DNA from: Martinezella tropici
Lineage (GTDB): Bacteria > Pseudomonadota > Alphaproteobacteria > Rhizobiales > Rhizobiaceae
DNA length: 64,000 nucleotides
Direction: 5' to 3'
Assembly (NCBI GenBank): GCA_000799755.1
Contig: JUHI01000001.1
Span: forward strand, 744,001 to 808,000
Part shown: one piece after another, positions 17,792-27,346 of the stretch
Numbering within the stretch: the stretch's first letter is position 1
How the letters are laid out: each line of letters opens with the position of its first letter
Translations under genes and position numbers: made by a program
The notes under the pieces: model-generated
The model's database searches: none
What the model was told of the DNA's origin: nothing
Seen by the model: the letters and a program-made list of their open reading frames with translations, nothing else

Positions 17792-18430
17792 ATGATGACG
17801 ACCCGCACCCCCTTCCCCCCCATGAAGCGCCCGCTCATTGCCATCCTTCGCGGCATCAAGCCGGAGGAAACGGCCGATATCGTCGGCGCTCTGATCGAGA
17901 CCGGCTTCACGGCAATCGAGATCCCGCTGAATTCGCCGGAGCCTTTCCGCTCCATCGAAATCGCCGCCAGGATGGCGCCGGCCGATTGCCTGATCGGCGC
18001 CGGCACGGTCCTGACCGTCGAAGACGTCGACAGGCTCGATGGCGCCGGCGGCAAACTGCTGGTGACTCCGAATGTCGAGCCTGCGGTGATCAGCCGCGCC
18101 CGCGACAAGGGCATGGTGACGATGCCTGGCGTGTTCACCGCCACGGAGGCGCTCTTGGCGGCCCGTGCCGGTGCTACCGGACTTAAATTCTTCCCCGCCG
18201 GCGTGCTTGGCGCATCCGGCATTACGGCCATTCGCGCGGTGCTGCCGCCCGAACTCGTCATCGCCGCTGTCGGCGGCGTTTCGGACAAGAATTTCGCCGA
18301 TTATACCAAGGCCGGCATCCTGGCATTCGGCCTCGGAACCAGCCTTTACAAGCCGGGAATGACGGCTGCAGAGGTTGCCGAACGCGCCAAGACCACCATT
18401 TATGCCTATGATGCAGCCATAGGAGCCTGA
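17792..18430 (+). CDS. dgoA: 2-dehydro-3-deoxy-6-phosphogalactonate aldolase
   Basis: A 212-residue class I aldolase splitting KDPGal into pyruvate and glyceraldehyde 3-phosphate. The pattern is that of the KDPG/KDPGal family: R20 in ILRGIKPEE, the general base E43 in AIEIPLNSPEP and the Schiff-base lysine K132 in LKFFPAG. The start may be either of two adjacent ATG codons (17792 or 17795). It is 11 bp after dgoK and its stop lies three bases before the lactonase start, so translation is probably coupled. Confidence 0.93.
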   Translation: MMTTRTPFPPMKRPLIAILRGIKPEETADIVGALIETGFTAIEIPLNSPEPFRSIEIAARMAPADCLIGAGTVLTVEDVDRLDGAGGKLLVTPNVEPAVISRARDKGMVTMPGVFTATEALLAARAGATGLKFFPAGVLGASGITAIRAVLPPELVIAAVGGVSDKNFADYTKAGILAFGLGTSLYKPGMTAAEVAERAKTTIYAYDAAIGA

Positions 18431-18433
18431 TCT

Positions 18434-19321
18434 ATGACCGATATTCATGATTTTCAGGGCAATATTCTCTGCAACACCTCCTCCGTACTAGGAGAAGGCC
18501 CGACTTACGACCCCGATACGGACACCGTCTGGTGGTTCAACATCCTCGGCAAGGAACTGCATGAACTGCACCTGCCGACGGGTGAGAAAAAGGTTCACGA
18601 GCTGCCGATGATGGCAAGCGTGCTGGCCCGCGTCGATGCGGAACGGCAGATGATCGCCACCGAGCAGGGTCTGTTCCTTCGCGACATCGCGACTGGCGAG
18701 CTAAGCTTCTATGCGGCGATCGAAGCCGACAAGCCGGAAAACCGTTCCAATGACGGCCGCACGCATATTTCCGGATCGCTTTGGATCGGCACCATGGGCA
18801 AGCGCGCGGAAATGCAGGCGGGGGCGATCTATCACGTCGCCGGCGGCAAGGTCACCAAGATTTTCGACCAGATCAGCATCCCGAATTCCATCTGCTTCTC
18901 GCCTGATGGCACGATCGGCTATTTCACCGATACGCGCGTCAGCCAGCTGATGCGCGTGCTCGTCGATCCCGAGACGGGGCTTCCAACGGGCGAGCCGATC
19001 GTCATGGTCGACAGCATGGAAGATCCGGGCGGCCTCGACGGCTCGGTCTGCGATGCCGACGGCTACATCTGGAATGCGCGCTGGGGCTCCGGCTTCGTCG
19101 ACAAGTACAGCCCGGATGGCCTGCGCATCGAGCGCTATCGCGTCCCCGCCATGCAGCCCTCCTGCCCCGCCTTCATCGGCAAGAATGCCGACCGGCTGGC
19201 AGTGACGACCGCCTGGGAAGGGCTGGACGAGGAAGCTCGCTCCATGCAGCCCCAGGCTGGCGCGCTTCTGGAGCTTGGCCTGACCGTCCGCGGCGTTTTC
19301 GATCCCCCATACAAGCTTTGA
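18434..19321 (+). CDS. SMP-30/gluconolactonase-family lactonase
   Basis: A 295-residue six-bladed beta-propeller of the SMP-30/gluconolaconase/LRE family. Likely metal ligands are E21 in VLGEGP and the Asn/Asp residues in SNDGRTH and GGLDGSVCD. It hydrolyses a sugar lactone to the sugar acid, here presumably galactono-lactone produced by the first enzyme of the operon. It is the last gene; a 10-bp stem hairpin follows at 19330. The dehydratase needed to make the dgoK substrate is not in this cluster, so it must be encoded elsewhere. Confidence 0.87.
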   Translation: MTDIHDFQGNILCNTSSVLGEGPTYDPDTDTVWWFNILGKELHELHLPTGEKKVHELPMMASVLARVDAERQMIATEQGLFLRDIATGELSFYAAIEADKPENRSNDGRTHISGSLWIGTMGKRAEMQAGAIYHVAGGKVTKIFDQISIPNSICFSPDGTIGYFTDTRVSQLMRVLVDPETGLPTGEPIVMVDSMEDPGGLDGSVCDADGYIWNARWGSGFVDKYSPDGLRIERYRVPAMQPSCPAFIGKNADRLAVTTAWEGLDEEARSMQPQAGALLELGLTVRGVFDPPYKL

Positions 19322-19329
19322 TTGAAGTC

Positions 19330-19357
19330 GCCTTCGGGCCGGCATGAGCCCGAAGGC
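19330..19357 (+). terminator. Stem-loop after the galactose/galactonate operon
   Basis: GCCTTCGGGC and GCCCGAAGGC form a perfect 10-bp stem with an eight-base loop, starting eight bases after the lactonase stop. There is no T tract, so it may need Rho or act in mRNA 3' protection. Confidence 0.65.
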
Positions 19358-19676
19358 ACCGCCGCTTCGCCGGACAATACGGCGACTACCGGCATATTTT
19401 TCCCCAAGACATTGTGCCGCGCATCGAGCCATTTCAAGAACGGCTCAATCTTCCAGGTTGTTTTCAAGGTAACAACATCCTGAATTTATTGGTATATCTT
19501 TCCAACCTCACGTCGAATGGCGCAGCTTTCTGCAACTTTTGACGGAACCAATCCTCCCATGAGCCATTTGCCTTTAAGACCGGCACGATGAAGGTCGGCA
19601 AATGAAAACTCCACTCGCGCTGGTAAGCATGCGCGCTCGATAAAGCATGCCCATCAGAATGAAAGGTAGGTTCACG
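19358..19676. other. Gap upstream of the PRC-barrel gene
   Basis: About 320 bp with no supportable gene. It should hold the promoter of the PRC-barrel gene. TTGACG at 19539-19544 has no good -10 partner, and GGAAC at 19544 lacks the second half expected for the general stress sigma factor EcfG. Confidence 0.45.
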
Positions 19677-20309
19677 ATGACTGGGAAACTCTTCACTTCC
19701 GTCGCCGCAGGCGCAATCTTCGCCACGGCATCCGTGCTTTCACCCATGGCTTTCGCGCAGGCGCAGCAGCCATCGAACGGGGGTACAGGCAATAACGCGC
19801 CGCTGACGCAATCCGCTCCGGCAACTCCGGATGCTATGAAGCCGGATAGCTCGACACCGCAGAAAAATGCCCAGGCTCCAGCTCCGACGACGGGGATGGA
19901 TGAGGCCAGCGGCTATCTGACGGTCCAATCAGCCGATCAGATCAGCGCCAGGACCTATATGGGCCAGTCGGTCTATAACGGTCAGAACGAAAGCATCGGC
20001 AGCATCAACGACCTGATCCTGCAGAAGCAGGGCGGTGTCGTCGCTGCAATCGTCGGCGTCGGCGGCTTCCTTGGCATGGGCCAGAAGAATGTCGCCGTTC
20101 CCTTCGACAAGATCAGCGCCACCCAGAATCCACAGGATGGCACTATGAAGCTGACGACCACCGAAACGGCTGATGCCTTGAAGGCCGCGCCGGAATTCAA
20201 GACGCTCTCGATGCAGGCCTCGGAAAAGGCTGCAAGCGCGGGCGGCGCTTCCTCGACAATGCCTGCGGGGACGGACAACACGACCACTTCGTCGACCACC
20301 AACAAGTAG
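19677..20309 (+). CDS. Secreted PRC-barrel domain protein
   Basis: A 210-residue exported protein. Residues 1 to about 28 form a signal peptide ending in AFA before QAQQ. Residues about 30-75 are Pro/Thr/Ala-rich and probably disordered. A PRC-barrel domain (about 85-165) follows, with GQSVYNGQNESIGSINDLI near its start, then a Ser/Thr-rich tail. PRC barrels bind proteins, RNA or membranes; extracellular versions in rhizobia are often stress-related but of unknown function. The ATG at 19677 is preferred over the two upstream ones because AGGTAGG precedes it. A strong terminator follows. Confidence 0.83.
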   Translation: MTGKLFTSVAAGAIFATASVLSPMAFAQAQQPSNGGTGNNAPLTQSAPATPDAMKPDSSTPQKNAQAPAPTTGMDEASGYLTVQSADQISARTYMGQSVYNGQNESIGSINDLILQKQGGVVAAIVGVGGFLGMGQKNVAVPFDKISATQNPQDGTMKLTTTETADALKAAPEFKTLSMQASEKAASAGGASSTMPAGTDNTTTSSTTNK

Positions 20310-20350
20310 CTATCGACAGTAAATAAGATACCGGTCAGACGAAATGCAGA

Positions 20351-20383
20351 AGCGGCGGCCCTTACCGGGCCGCCGCTTTCTTT
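20351..20383 (+). terminator. Rho-independent terminator of the PRC-barrel gene
   Basis: AGCGGCGGCCC and GGGCCGCCGCT make a perfect 11-bp stem with a five-base loop, followed by TTTCTTT. It sits between convergent genes and could also serve the minus strand weakly. Confidence 0.88.
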
Positions 20384-20414
20384 AGAACCACTGCACACTT
20401 TCGCGCGGCAGGCT

Positions 20415-21770
20415 TTAAGCGATTTCGCGTTCGTTGCTGACGTCGAAATAGTGGGTCTGCAGATAGCGGAGCGTCGCGGCGCTGTCGGCGGGCTTTCCGA
20501 AATAGTAGCCCTGCCCCATGGCGCAGCCGAGCGCCTTCAGCTTCGCCGCTTCGGCATGTTCCTCGATGCCCTCAGCCACCACGCGCAGTTCGAGCCCCTC
20601 GCACATGGCGAGGACCGCCTTGATGATATGCTCGGATGCTCGGTCTGAATTCATCCGCGAAACGAAAGCCCTGTCGATCTTGACCTTGTCGAAAATGAAT
20701 TCACGCAAACGCCCGAGGCTCGACTGGCCTGTGCCGAAATCATCGAGCGAAATGCGCACGCCGACCGCACGCAGATCGGCGATGATACGATGGGCCGTAT
20801 CGGCTGAGCTCATGACCGCCGTCTCGGTGATTTCGAGTTCGAGGCGATGCGGGTCCAGGCCTGCTCGCGTGAGGATCGCAAGAATGCTGCTGCTGGTGCC
20901 AGGGTCCATCAACTGTGCCGAGGACAGGTTGAAGGACAGGAAAAGCTCGCGCGGCCAGGAGAGCGCCGCCTCGGCCGCCTTGCGCAGCAGCGTTTCGGAC
21001 AGTGCATCGATGAAGCCGCGCTCTTCGGCGAGCGGCACAAACACGGCGGGCGAGACGAAGCCGAGATCCGGGTCGTTCCAGCGTGCGAGCGCTTCGAAAC
21101 CGAGAACCATATTGTTGGCAAGAGAGACGATCGGCTGGAAATGCACGTCGATGGCGTCGGAAATGATGGCATTGCGCAGCGCCTGTTCAAGCTGCGTCGC
21201 ACGCTTCATCTCCTGCGCGATCTCTCTGGAATAGACCGTGATCTGGCCGCGGCCGCGGCGCTTGGAGCGATAGAGCGCCGTATCCGCATTCTTCAGGAGA
21301 TCGTCGAACTCCTCGCCGGCAAAGGGGTGGATGGCAAAGCCGAAGGATGCGGAAAGACGGACGTTGCGATCGCCGAGATCGTAGGGCGCGGAAAGCACTT
21401 CACGGATCATCTGTCCGAATTTCTCGGCGCCGACGCGCTCGAAGACGAGCGGCAGGACGAAGGCGAACTCATCGCCGTCATGCCGGGTTACCATGGCGCC
21501 GTCGGGTATGCAGGCCTTGAGACGATGGGCAACCTGGCAGAGGATCTCGTCGCCCGCCTCGACGCCGAACAGGTCGTTGATCGGCTTGAAGGCATCGAGA
21601 TTGACGATCCCGATCGTAAAGGGCGCTGGATCGCCGGCACGCTCGAGCGAAAGCGCGCGCGCACGCTCGCGCATGCGATAGCGATTGCCCAATCCGGTGA
21701 GCGGATCGGTATAAGCGATTGCCTGCGGCTCCTGACTGACTGGTCCCGGCAGCATCTCAGTCGATTTCAT
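20415..21770 (-). CDS. GGDEF-EAL protein, probable c-di-GMP phosphodiesterase
   Basis: A 451-residue soluble protein with no sensor or membrane domain. A GGDEF domain covers about 18-180 and an EAL domain about 190-440. The cyclase signature is degenerate: D98-G-D-E-F in place of GGDEF, with no RxxD inhibitory site upstream. Synthesis of c-di-GMP is therefore doubtful. The EAL side looks intact: EAL at 226-228, FNLS at 280-283, DDFGTG at 343-348, KIDRAFV at 365-371 and AEGIEE later. The most likely activity is hydrolysis of c-di-GMP, perhaps with GTP binding by the GGDEF domain as regulation. It is convergent with the PRC-barrel gene. Confidence 0.9.
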   Translation of the reverse strand: MKSTEMLPGPVSQEPQAIAYTDPLTGLGNRYRMRERARALSLERAGDPAPFTIGIVNLDAFKPINDLFGVEAGDEILCQVAHRLKACIPDGAMVTRHDGDEFAFVLPLVFERVGAEKFGQMIREVLSAPYDLGDRNVRLSASFGFAIHPFAGEEFDDLLKNADTALYRSKRRGRGQITVYSREIAQEMKRATQLEQALRNAIISDAIDVHFQPIVSLANNMVLGFEALARWNDPDLGFVSPAVFVPLAEERGFIDALSETLLRKAAEAALSWPRELFLSFNLSSAQLMDPGTSSSILAILTRAGLDPHRLELEITETAVMSSADTAHRIIADLRAVGVRISLDDFGTGQSSLGRLREFIFDKVKIDRAFVSRMNSDRASEHIIKAVLAMCEGLELRVVAEGIEEHAEAAKLKALGCAMGQGYYFGKPADSAATLRYLQTHYFDVSNEREIA

Positions 21771-21897
21771 CTTCGGTTCCGACCTTTACTCCACCCGGGG
21801 AAAAAGCATGACGGGGAAGTCTTAACAAAGGATGCCAAGAGGACAGTCAATCGACGCTGGCAATAACTTACCGTCGGAAACGATATCGCGATAACAT

Positions 21898-23631
21898 TTA
21901 TCTATTTTGTGCCTTGAGAGCACTGCGCATGTATTTCTGGAAGACCGTCTCGATGATATCGGGGCTTACCGGCTTCAGGATGACGTCGTCCATGCCGACC
22001 TCTGCGCATTCCTTGCGATCGCGATCGAAGGCCTGCGTCAGCACGCCGATGATCGGCGTATGGGAGCCGCTGCCCTTTTCCGCACCGCGGATCAGCCGGG
22101 TGGACTCGAAGCCGTTCAACCCGGGGAGCGAAATATCCATCAGGATCAGCTCCGGCCGGTGTTCCTGCCACAGGCGCACGGCCTCGTCGCCACTTGCGGC
22201 GATCACATAGCTGTATCCCAATCCCTCGAGGATCTGCGAAAAGACGATCTGGTTGATGTCGTTGTCCTCGGCGACCAGGATCTGGGCGCGGCCCTCCTCG
22301 CCGCTCACGCGCCGCCATTCCGACGCAAGCCCCTGCTCCATGATTTCGCCAAGCTCGCCGCGAATGTTGCGGTTGAAATGACGCGCGATCAGGAAGGCAA
22401 GCTCGTTTGCGAGCTGCGAACCGTTCAGCGACAGCGCGGTAAGGTTCTGCCGCTCGGCCAGCTCAATCCCGCGCTTGCCGAGCTGATTGTCGATGATGAC
22501 GAGGTCGATCTTGACGCCATGGGCGCTCGCCACGTCCAGAAATGCCGCCTCTTCGTTTTCGTTGTGAACCACGCAGGCTTCGAAACCGTATTTCTCAAGC
22601 GTCTTCAGGGCTGCGGTTTCGGCGGCAAAATCAGGCGTGACGACAAGGACCTTGCGGCCGCTGAAATTCTCCGGGACGAAGGTTTCCATGGCGGCCGGGC
22701 GGCGCGAGATGGTCTGCAGCGCGACCATCGGAACATAGGCGCGACGATAGGAGCGATCGCTGTTTTCCCGGATGCTCGATGCCAACGCGAACTCATCGAA
22801 GTCGCCGCCATCCTTGGGCAGGTCCTGCATGGTACAGACCAGGAAATAGCGGCCGGGCTTACCGATGCGCTGCTTGCGGGTGACGATGTCGCGCTCGATG
22901 CCGTCGCGGGCGATCTGACGCTGACGCGAGATCGACATCTCGCCGGTCTCGATCACATGCCGGTCGCTCTCATGGAAGCGGTTGGCAAGATCGGTAGAAA
23001 ATATATCGATGCTCTTGCGGCCGCGCACTTCGTCCGCCGCCGTCTGATACTTGTCACAGAACGCCCGGTTGACCGCGACATAGACGAGGTTCTGGTCCTT
23101 CACGAAGATCGGAAAGGGCAGATTGTCGAGAATATCCTCGGTCAGCTGCACGCGCTCCATGTCGACGCGCCACTGCTCCTCGCGCTTCTTGACCTCGGAA
23201 ACGTCTGACATGATGCAGAAGCCGATGCCGGACGAAAGCCGCCGCTTGGAGATGCGCACCCAGCGATCGTCGGTGAAATGTTCCGTCGTCTCGAAGCGCT
23301 CGCGCCAGTGCGTGGCGATGCGCTGCGATATCCAGTCGTCGCGATTGACGGCTGTCTTTGTCTGATGCCGCTGATAACGCACGCCGGTATCGAAGACGGC
23401 GCTCAGAAAGTCGCGCAGGCGCGTGGACGGTTGCAGAAATTCCGGTTCAATCGGGAAGAAGTTCAAGACCTGACGGCTGGCGAACAACAAGAGGTCGTTC
23501 TTGTCATAGGCGAAGAACGCGCTGGAAAGGCCATCGCAGAAGGCATCGAAGAACATTGTCTGCAGACTGCCGCCGAAAGGCGTATCAGCCGTCATCATTG
23601 CCAAAGCTGCCTTTTCAATCTCGGCAGTCAT
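21898..23631 (-). CDS. PAS-receiver signalling protein without a kinase domain
   Basis: About 577 residues. A PAS-like region covers about 25-135. A second PAS domain starts near NLPFPIFVKDQNLVYVAVN (about 165-285). A first receiver-like domain follows (KVLVVTPDF ... LVIIDNQLG, about 325-440), then a canonical C-terminal receiver (ILVAEDNDIN ... LILMDISLPG ... ILKPV) with its phospho-acceptor aspartate 79 residues from the end. No histidine kinase or output domain is visible, so it probably receives phosphate from another kinase and signals by binding. The ATG at 23631 follows AGGA; the frame's longer start is a TTG. Confidence 0.85.
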   Translation of the reverse strand: MTAEIEKAALAMMTADTPFGGSLQTMFFDAFCDGLSSAFFAYDKNDLLLFASRQVLNFFPIEPEFLQPSTRLRDFLSAVFDTGVRYQRHQTKTAVNRDDWISQRIATHWRERFETTEHFTDDRWVRISKRRLSSGIGFCIMSDVSEVKKREEQWRVDMERVQLTEDILDNLPFPIFVKDQNLVYVAVNRAFCDKYQTAADEVRGRKSIDIFSTDLANRFHESDRHVIETGEMSISRQRQIARDGIERDIVTRKQRIGKPGRYFLVCTMQDLPKDGGDFDEFALASSIRENSDRSYRRAYVPMVALQTISRRPAAMETFVPENFSGRKVLVVTPDFAAETAALKTLEKYGFEACVVHNENEEAAFLDVASAHGVKIDLVIIDNQLGKRGIELAERQNLTALSLNGSQLANELAFLIARHFNRNIRGELGEIMEQGLASEWRRVSGEEGRAQILVAEDNDINQIVFSQILEGLGYSYVIAASGDEAVRLWQEHRPELILMDISLPGLNGFESTRLIRGAEKGSGSHTPIIGVLTQAFDRDRKECAEVGMDDVILKPVSPDIIETVFQKYMRSALKAQNR

Positions 23632-23974
23632 TCGTCCGATTCCTACACTCAACCAGTTTCACAACGCGGCAAATCGACAGGGCGGCATTCGCTCTGCAAG
23701 GCAAATTCGTGGAAGTTGCATGCTGGCCTGGACACTTGAAGCAGATGGCACCTGGCTCCATGAGTTGATGGCCACCAACCTGCCATCAAGAGCCGTCAGC
23801 ATGCACGAAACGCGCCACCTGCGGTCATTTCAAGTCTCTGTCTCGGCAACCTGTCATCATTCCCTTAAACATTGATTAAATTTCTTAACAAAGTCGGGTG
23901 GGAAACGGGTGGGTAAGCGCGCGCAGAGCGCCTTTTCTCTTCCCTCGTCGCCGCGAATCCACGAGAATAGCACC
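23632..23974. other. 343-bp divergent gap between the PAS-receiver gene and mutL
   Basis: It must hold promoters for both genes. The most AT-rich stretch, and the likeliest mutL promoter region, is 23865-23890. No gene, palindrome with T tract or recognised operator is visible. Confidence 0.5.
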
Positions 23975-25807
23975 ATGGCCATCAAGCAACTCTCCGAAAC
24001 ATTGATCAACCAGATCGCCGCCGGCGAGGTCATCGAACGCCCCGCAAGCGCCGCCAAGGAACTGATCGAAAATGCGCTCGATGCCGGCGCCACGCGCATC
24101 GAAATCGCAACGGCCGGCGGCGGCAAGGCGCTGCTGAGGGTGAGCGACAACGGCTCCGGCATGGTGGAGACCGATCTGGAACTCGCGGTCCGGCGGCACT
24201 GCACATCGAAAATCTCCGAGACGCTGGACGACATCCGCACCCTAGGCTTCCGTGGCGAGGCGCTACCCTCCATCGCTTCCGTGGCGAAGCTTTCAATTGC
24301 CAGCCGCAGGGTGGGCGCAGCCGGCGGCGCCGAAATCGCCGTCGCTGGCGGCAAGGTTCTGCATCTGCGCCCTGCCGCCGCCAATCCCGGCACGATCGTC
24401 GAGGTGCGCGACCTGTTTTTCGCGACGCCCGCGCGCCTGAAATTCCTGAAGACCGAGAAGGCTGAAGCGGCCGCGATTACCGAGGTCGTCAAGCGCATGG
24501 CGATCGCCTTTCCGCGCGTGCGCTTCGTTCTGTCGGGCGCCGACCGCTCGACACTCGAATTCCCCGCGACCGGCGACGATCATCTCGCCCGCATGGCGCA
24601 GATACTGGGGACCGATTTCAAGGACAATGCCATCGCGCTCGACGCCGTGCGCGAGGATGTGAGCCTGACCGGCTTTGCCGGGGTGCCGACCTTCAATCGC
24701 GGCAACTCCGCCCACCAGTATGCCTTCGTCAACGGCCGGCCGGTGCAGGACAAGCTGATCCTGTCGGCGATCCGCGGCGCCTATGCGGAAACCATCCCCG
24801 CCGGACGCTATCCTGTCGCCGTCCTCTCCCTGACGCTCGATCCAGCTCTCGTCGACGTCAACGTCCATCCGGCCAAATCCGACGTCCGCTTCCGCGATCC
24901 CGGCCTGATACGCGGCCTGATCGTCGGCGCGGTGCGCGAAGCTCTGGCGCGCGAGGGCGATCGTGCCGCGACGACCGGTGCAGATGGCATGCTGCGTGCC
25001 TTCACCGCTGGACGCTCCGGCTTCCAGCCGGGTTGGCGACCGTCGCCCGCAACGGCTCCCTGGACGGCGGAGACGTCGCCATCCCGCCCCTATGAGCGAG
25101 CCGCCGCATCGGCCGGCTACAGTTTTGCCGAAAGACCGCAGGCCACCTTCGATGGACTTGCCGTGCCCACCGCCCGCGCCGAAACAGTGCCGCAAGCGGA
25201 GCCGATGCGAACAGAGGAGCCTGCCCGCTTTCCGCTGGGCGCCGCCCGCGCGCAAGTGCATGAGAATTATATCGTCGCCCAGACGGAGAGCGGCCTTGTC
25301 ATCGTCGATCAGCACGCCGCGCATGAGCGGCTTGTTTTCGAAGCCATGCGCAAGGCTCTGCATTCGAAGCGCCTGCCCTCACAGGTCCTGCTCATTCCCG
25401 AGATCGTCGATCTGCCGGAAGAGGATTGCGACCGGCTGATGGTGTTTGCCGAGGAACTCGGCGAGCTTGGGCTTGCCATCGAACGCTTCGGTCCCGGTGC
25501 CGTTGCCGTACGGGAGACGCCGGCCATGCTCGGCGAGGTCGACGCGCAGGGCCTTGTCCGGCAATTGGCCGACGAAATCGCCGAGTGGGATACGGCCTCT
25601 GGCCTTGCCGCCAAGCTGGAATATGTCGCCGCGACCATGGCCTGTCACGGCTCGGTGCGATCAGGCAGGCGCTTGCGCCCGGAAGAGATGAACGCGCTTT
25701 TGCGGCAGATGGAGGCCACACCCGGCTCCGGCCAGTGCAACCACGGCAGGCCGACCTATATAGAGCTGAAGCTCTCCGACATCGAGCGGCTCTTCGGCCG
25801 TAGCTGA
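23975..25807 (+). CDS. mutL: DNA mismatch repair protein MutL
   Basis: A 610-residue MutL. The N-terminal GHKL ATPase has [16 protein letters not shown] (about 11-26), [14 protein letters not shown] (58-63) and [12 protein letters not shown] poorly conserved linker spans about 340-425, then comes the C-terminal dimerisation domain. The endonuclease motif DQHA-x2-E-x4-E is present as D445-Q-H-A, E451 and E456, so this MutL should nick DNA itself, as expected in a species without MutH. The ATG at 23975 gives the family N-terminus; the frame's GTG upstream adds unrelated residues. mutS is not in the window. Confidence 0.96.
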   Translation: MAIKQLSETLINQIAAGEVIERPASAAKELIENALDAGATRIEIATAGGGKALLRVSDNGSGMVETDLELAVRRHCTSKISETLDDIRTLGFRGEALPSIASVAKLSIASRRVGAAGGAEIAVAGGKVLHLRPAAANPGTIVEVRDLFFATPARLKFLKTEKAEAAAITEVVKRMAIAFPRVRFVLSGADRSTLEFPATGDDHLARMAQILGTDFKDNAIALDAVREDVSLTGFAGVPTFNRGNSAHQYAFVNGRPVQDKLILSAIRGAYAETIPAGRYPVAVLSLTLDPALVDVNVHPAKSDVRFRDPGLIRGLIVGAVREALAREGDRAATTGADGMLRAFTAGRSGFQPGWRPSPATAPWTAETSPSRPYERAAASAGYSFAERPQATFDGLAVPTARAETVPQAEPMRTEEPARFPLGAARAQVHENYIVAQTESGLVIVDQHAAHERLVFEAMRKALHSKRLPSQVLLIPEIVDLPEEDCDRLMVFAEELGELGLAIERFGPGAVAVRETPAMLGEVDAQGLVRQLADEIAEWDTASGLAAKLEYVAATMACHGSVRSGRRLRPEEMNALLRQMEATPGSGQCNHGRPTYIELKLSDIERLFGRS

Positions 25808-25831
25808 TGCCTGCCTGCTTCGACAAGGAGC

Positions 25832-25855
25832 TTTTCCGGGAAACAGTCCGGAAAA
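25832..25855. terminator. Inverted repeat after mutL
   Basis: TTTTCCGG and CCGGAAAA form a perfect 8-bp stem with an eight-base loop, 24 bases after the mutL stop. Followed by only a short A/T stretch, it may be a weak terminator before the DUF2093 gene. Confidence 0.5.
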
Positions 25856-25952
25856 ATCGCATCTGCTGCAACGGCTTTTGCGCGTCGTATTTGACGCGCG
25901 GCGCTGTAGTGCGGTATGGCAAACAGATGACACGGATCAAGGACGGCAGCAG

Positions 25953-26183
25953 ATGAATCTTTTTGAAGGACATGGAAACCGCGAGGCGAAGATTCGCTAT
26001 CTCGACGGTGATTTCCAGATCCTGATGCCGGGTTCCTACGTTGTCTGCGCCATGACCGGCAAACACATCGCACTCGATGAACTGCGCTACTGGAGCGTTG
26101 CTCGCCAGGAGCCTTATGCCGATGTCGCGACCTCGCTCGAGGCCGAAAAGCGCGCCGGCGCTCTTCCCAATCAGAAGCGCTGA
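25953..26183 (+). CDS. DUF2093 domain protein
   Basis: A 76-residue protein matching the small DUF2093 family of alphaproteobacteria, with the features RYLDGDFQIL, VCAMTGKHIALDELRYWSV and a polar C-terminus. The function is unknown. One cysteine (about C31) precedes MTG. The ATG at 25953 is chosen because GGCAG precedes it and the family starts here. It lies 145 bp after mutL on the same strand and is convergent with lpxK, with 29 bp between the stops. Confidence 0.85.
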   Translation: MNLFEGHGNREAKIRYLDGDFQILMPGSYVVCAMTGKHIALDELRYWSVARQEPYADVATSLEAEKRAGALPNQKR

Positions 26184-26212
26184 TTTTCGCCGCTCAATAA
26201 TCGGATCTTGGC

Positions 26213-27262
26213 TTACGCCGCCTTGCTGTTGCGCCCTTCCCGCAAGCGGCGCTCGCGCGCGGCTGCAATGGCCCTGTCGATAATCAGGGCGGGAGCCTGC
26301 GGATCTTCGAAAACCATATCGATTTCGATCACACGGCAGCGCCGCAGCAGTTCGTCGGCGCGACCGTGATGGCCGATGAGGCGGACATAATCCTTCGACG
26401 TGGTGACGATCTCCAACCCCTCGCGCGAGGCAATGTCCAGCATGTCGGAGACTTCATCCTCGCCCGGATGTTCATGATCTCCGAAGCTGCGTCGGACGGC
26501 GATATCAGCTCCCAGCGTCTCGACCGTGCGGAAGAATTTGGCCGGATCGGCAATGCCGGCAAAGGCAAGCACCTTGCGGTCGCGTAGATCCTCCTGCCCG
26601 CGCACCCTCACGCTTGCCGAAAAGAACGGCTTGCCGGCTCGTGCCGCGAGGCGAACGACGCGATCGGCAGCATTACCCTCGCCGACCTTCAATATGCCGG
26701 AGGTGTAGAGAAGCTGGGTGCGCAGAGGCGCACGCACGGGACCGCCCGGGACGAGATGGCCGTTGCCGATGCCTCTGCCGGCATCGATCACGACGAGGGC
26801 ATAGTCGATGGCAAGCTGCGCGCTTTGAAAACCGTCATCCATGATGATGAGGTCGGCACCCTCGCGCACGAGCCTTTCCGCCCCATCGGCCCGGCGACGG
26901 GCAATGACCGTCAGTGCCTCGCGGGCAAGCAACAGCGGCTCGTCGCCGACGGCCGTGGCGTGGTGATGCGTGGGATCGACGACCGTCGTGACATCGAGCG
27001 AGCCGCCATAGCCGCGGCTCAAAAAGCCAGGTATCAGCCCCTTTGCTTTAGCGGCCTGAGCGAGCGCAAGCGCCGTCGGCGTCTTGCCGGCTCCCCCCAC
27101 GGTGAAATTGCCGACGCAGATGACCGGCACCGGCACGGAAGCACGTCTGCCATTCACCATGCGGTGCCCGGCGATACGACCGTATAGAAAAGAAAAGGGC
27201 GAGAGACCCCAGGCACGCCAATCCGGCTTTCGCCACCAGAAAGGTGGGGCTTCAGATACCAT
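26213..27262 (-). CDS. lpxK: Tetraacyldisaccharide 4'-kinase
   Basis: LpxK phosphorylates the 4' position of the lipid A disaccharide at the inner membrane. The 349-residue protein starts [10 protein letters not shown], the usual N-terminus, with the interfacial helix next. The P-loop is [15 protein letters not shown] (about 52-66), followed by LSRGYGG and DDGFQS, all conserved in LpxK. The frame extends to 27298, but the ATG at 27262 matches the family. It is the last gene of an envelope cluster running from pmbA, following a HAD phosphatase and Kdo transferase. Confidence 0.94.
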   Translation of the reverse strand: MVSEAPPFWWRKPDWRAWGLSPFSFLYGRIAGHRMVNGRRASVPVPVICVGNFTVGGAGKTPTALALAQAAKAKGLIPGFLSRGYGGSLDVTTVVDPTHHHATAVGDEPLLLAREALTVIARRRADGAERLVREGADLIIMDDGFQSAQLAIDYALVVIDAGRGIGNGHLVPGGPVRAPLRTQLLYTSGILKVGEGNAADRVVRLAARAGKPFFSASVRVRGQEDLRDRKVLAFAGIADPAKFFRTVETLGADIAVRRSFGDHEHPGEDEVSDMLDIASREGLEIVTTSKDYVRLIGHHGRADELLRRCRVIEIDMVFEDPQAPALIIDRAIAAARERRLREGRNSKAA

Positions 27263-27346
27263 GCGTCTAGTCCAGCCCTGTTCTTGTACCCGCGACAAGG
27301 CGGCAAGAATGGGCAGATTGCGTGAAAAAGCAAGCCATTGCCGGTA

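Noticed and set aside
19541..19570. GGAAC motif before the PRC-barrel gene as an EcfG stress promoter
   Set aside because: At the right spacing the sequence is ATTT rather than CGTT, so the match is only half of the consensus.
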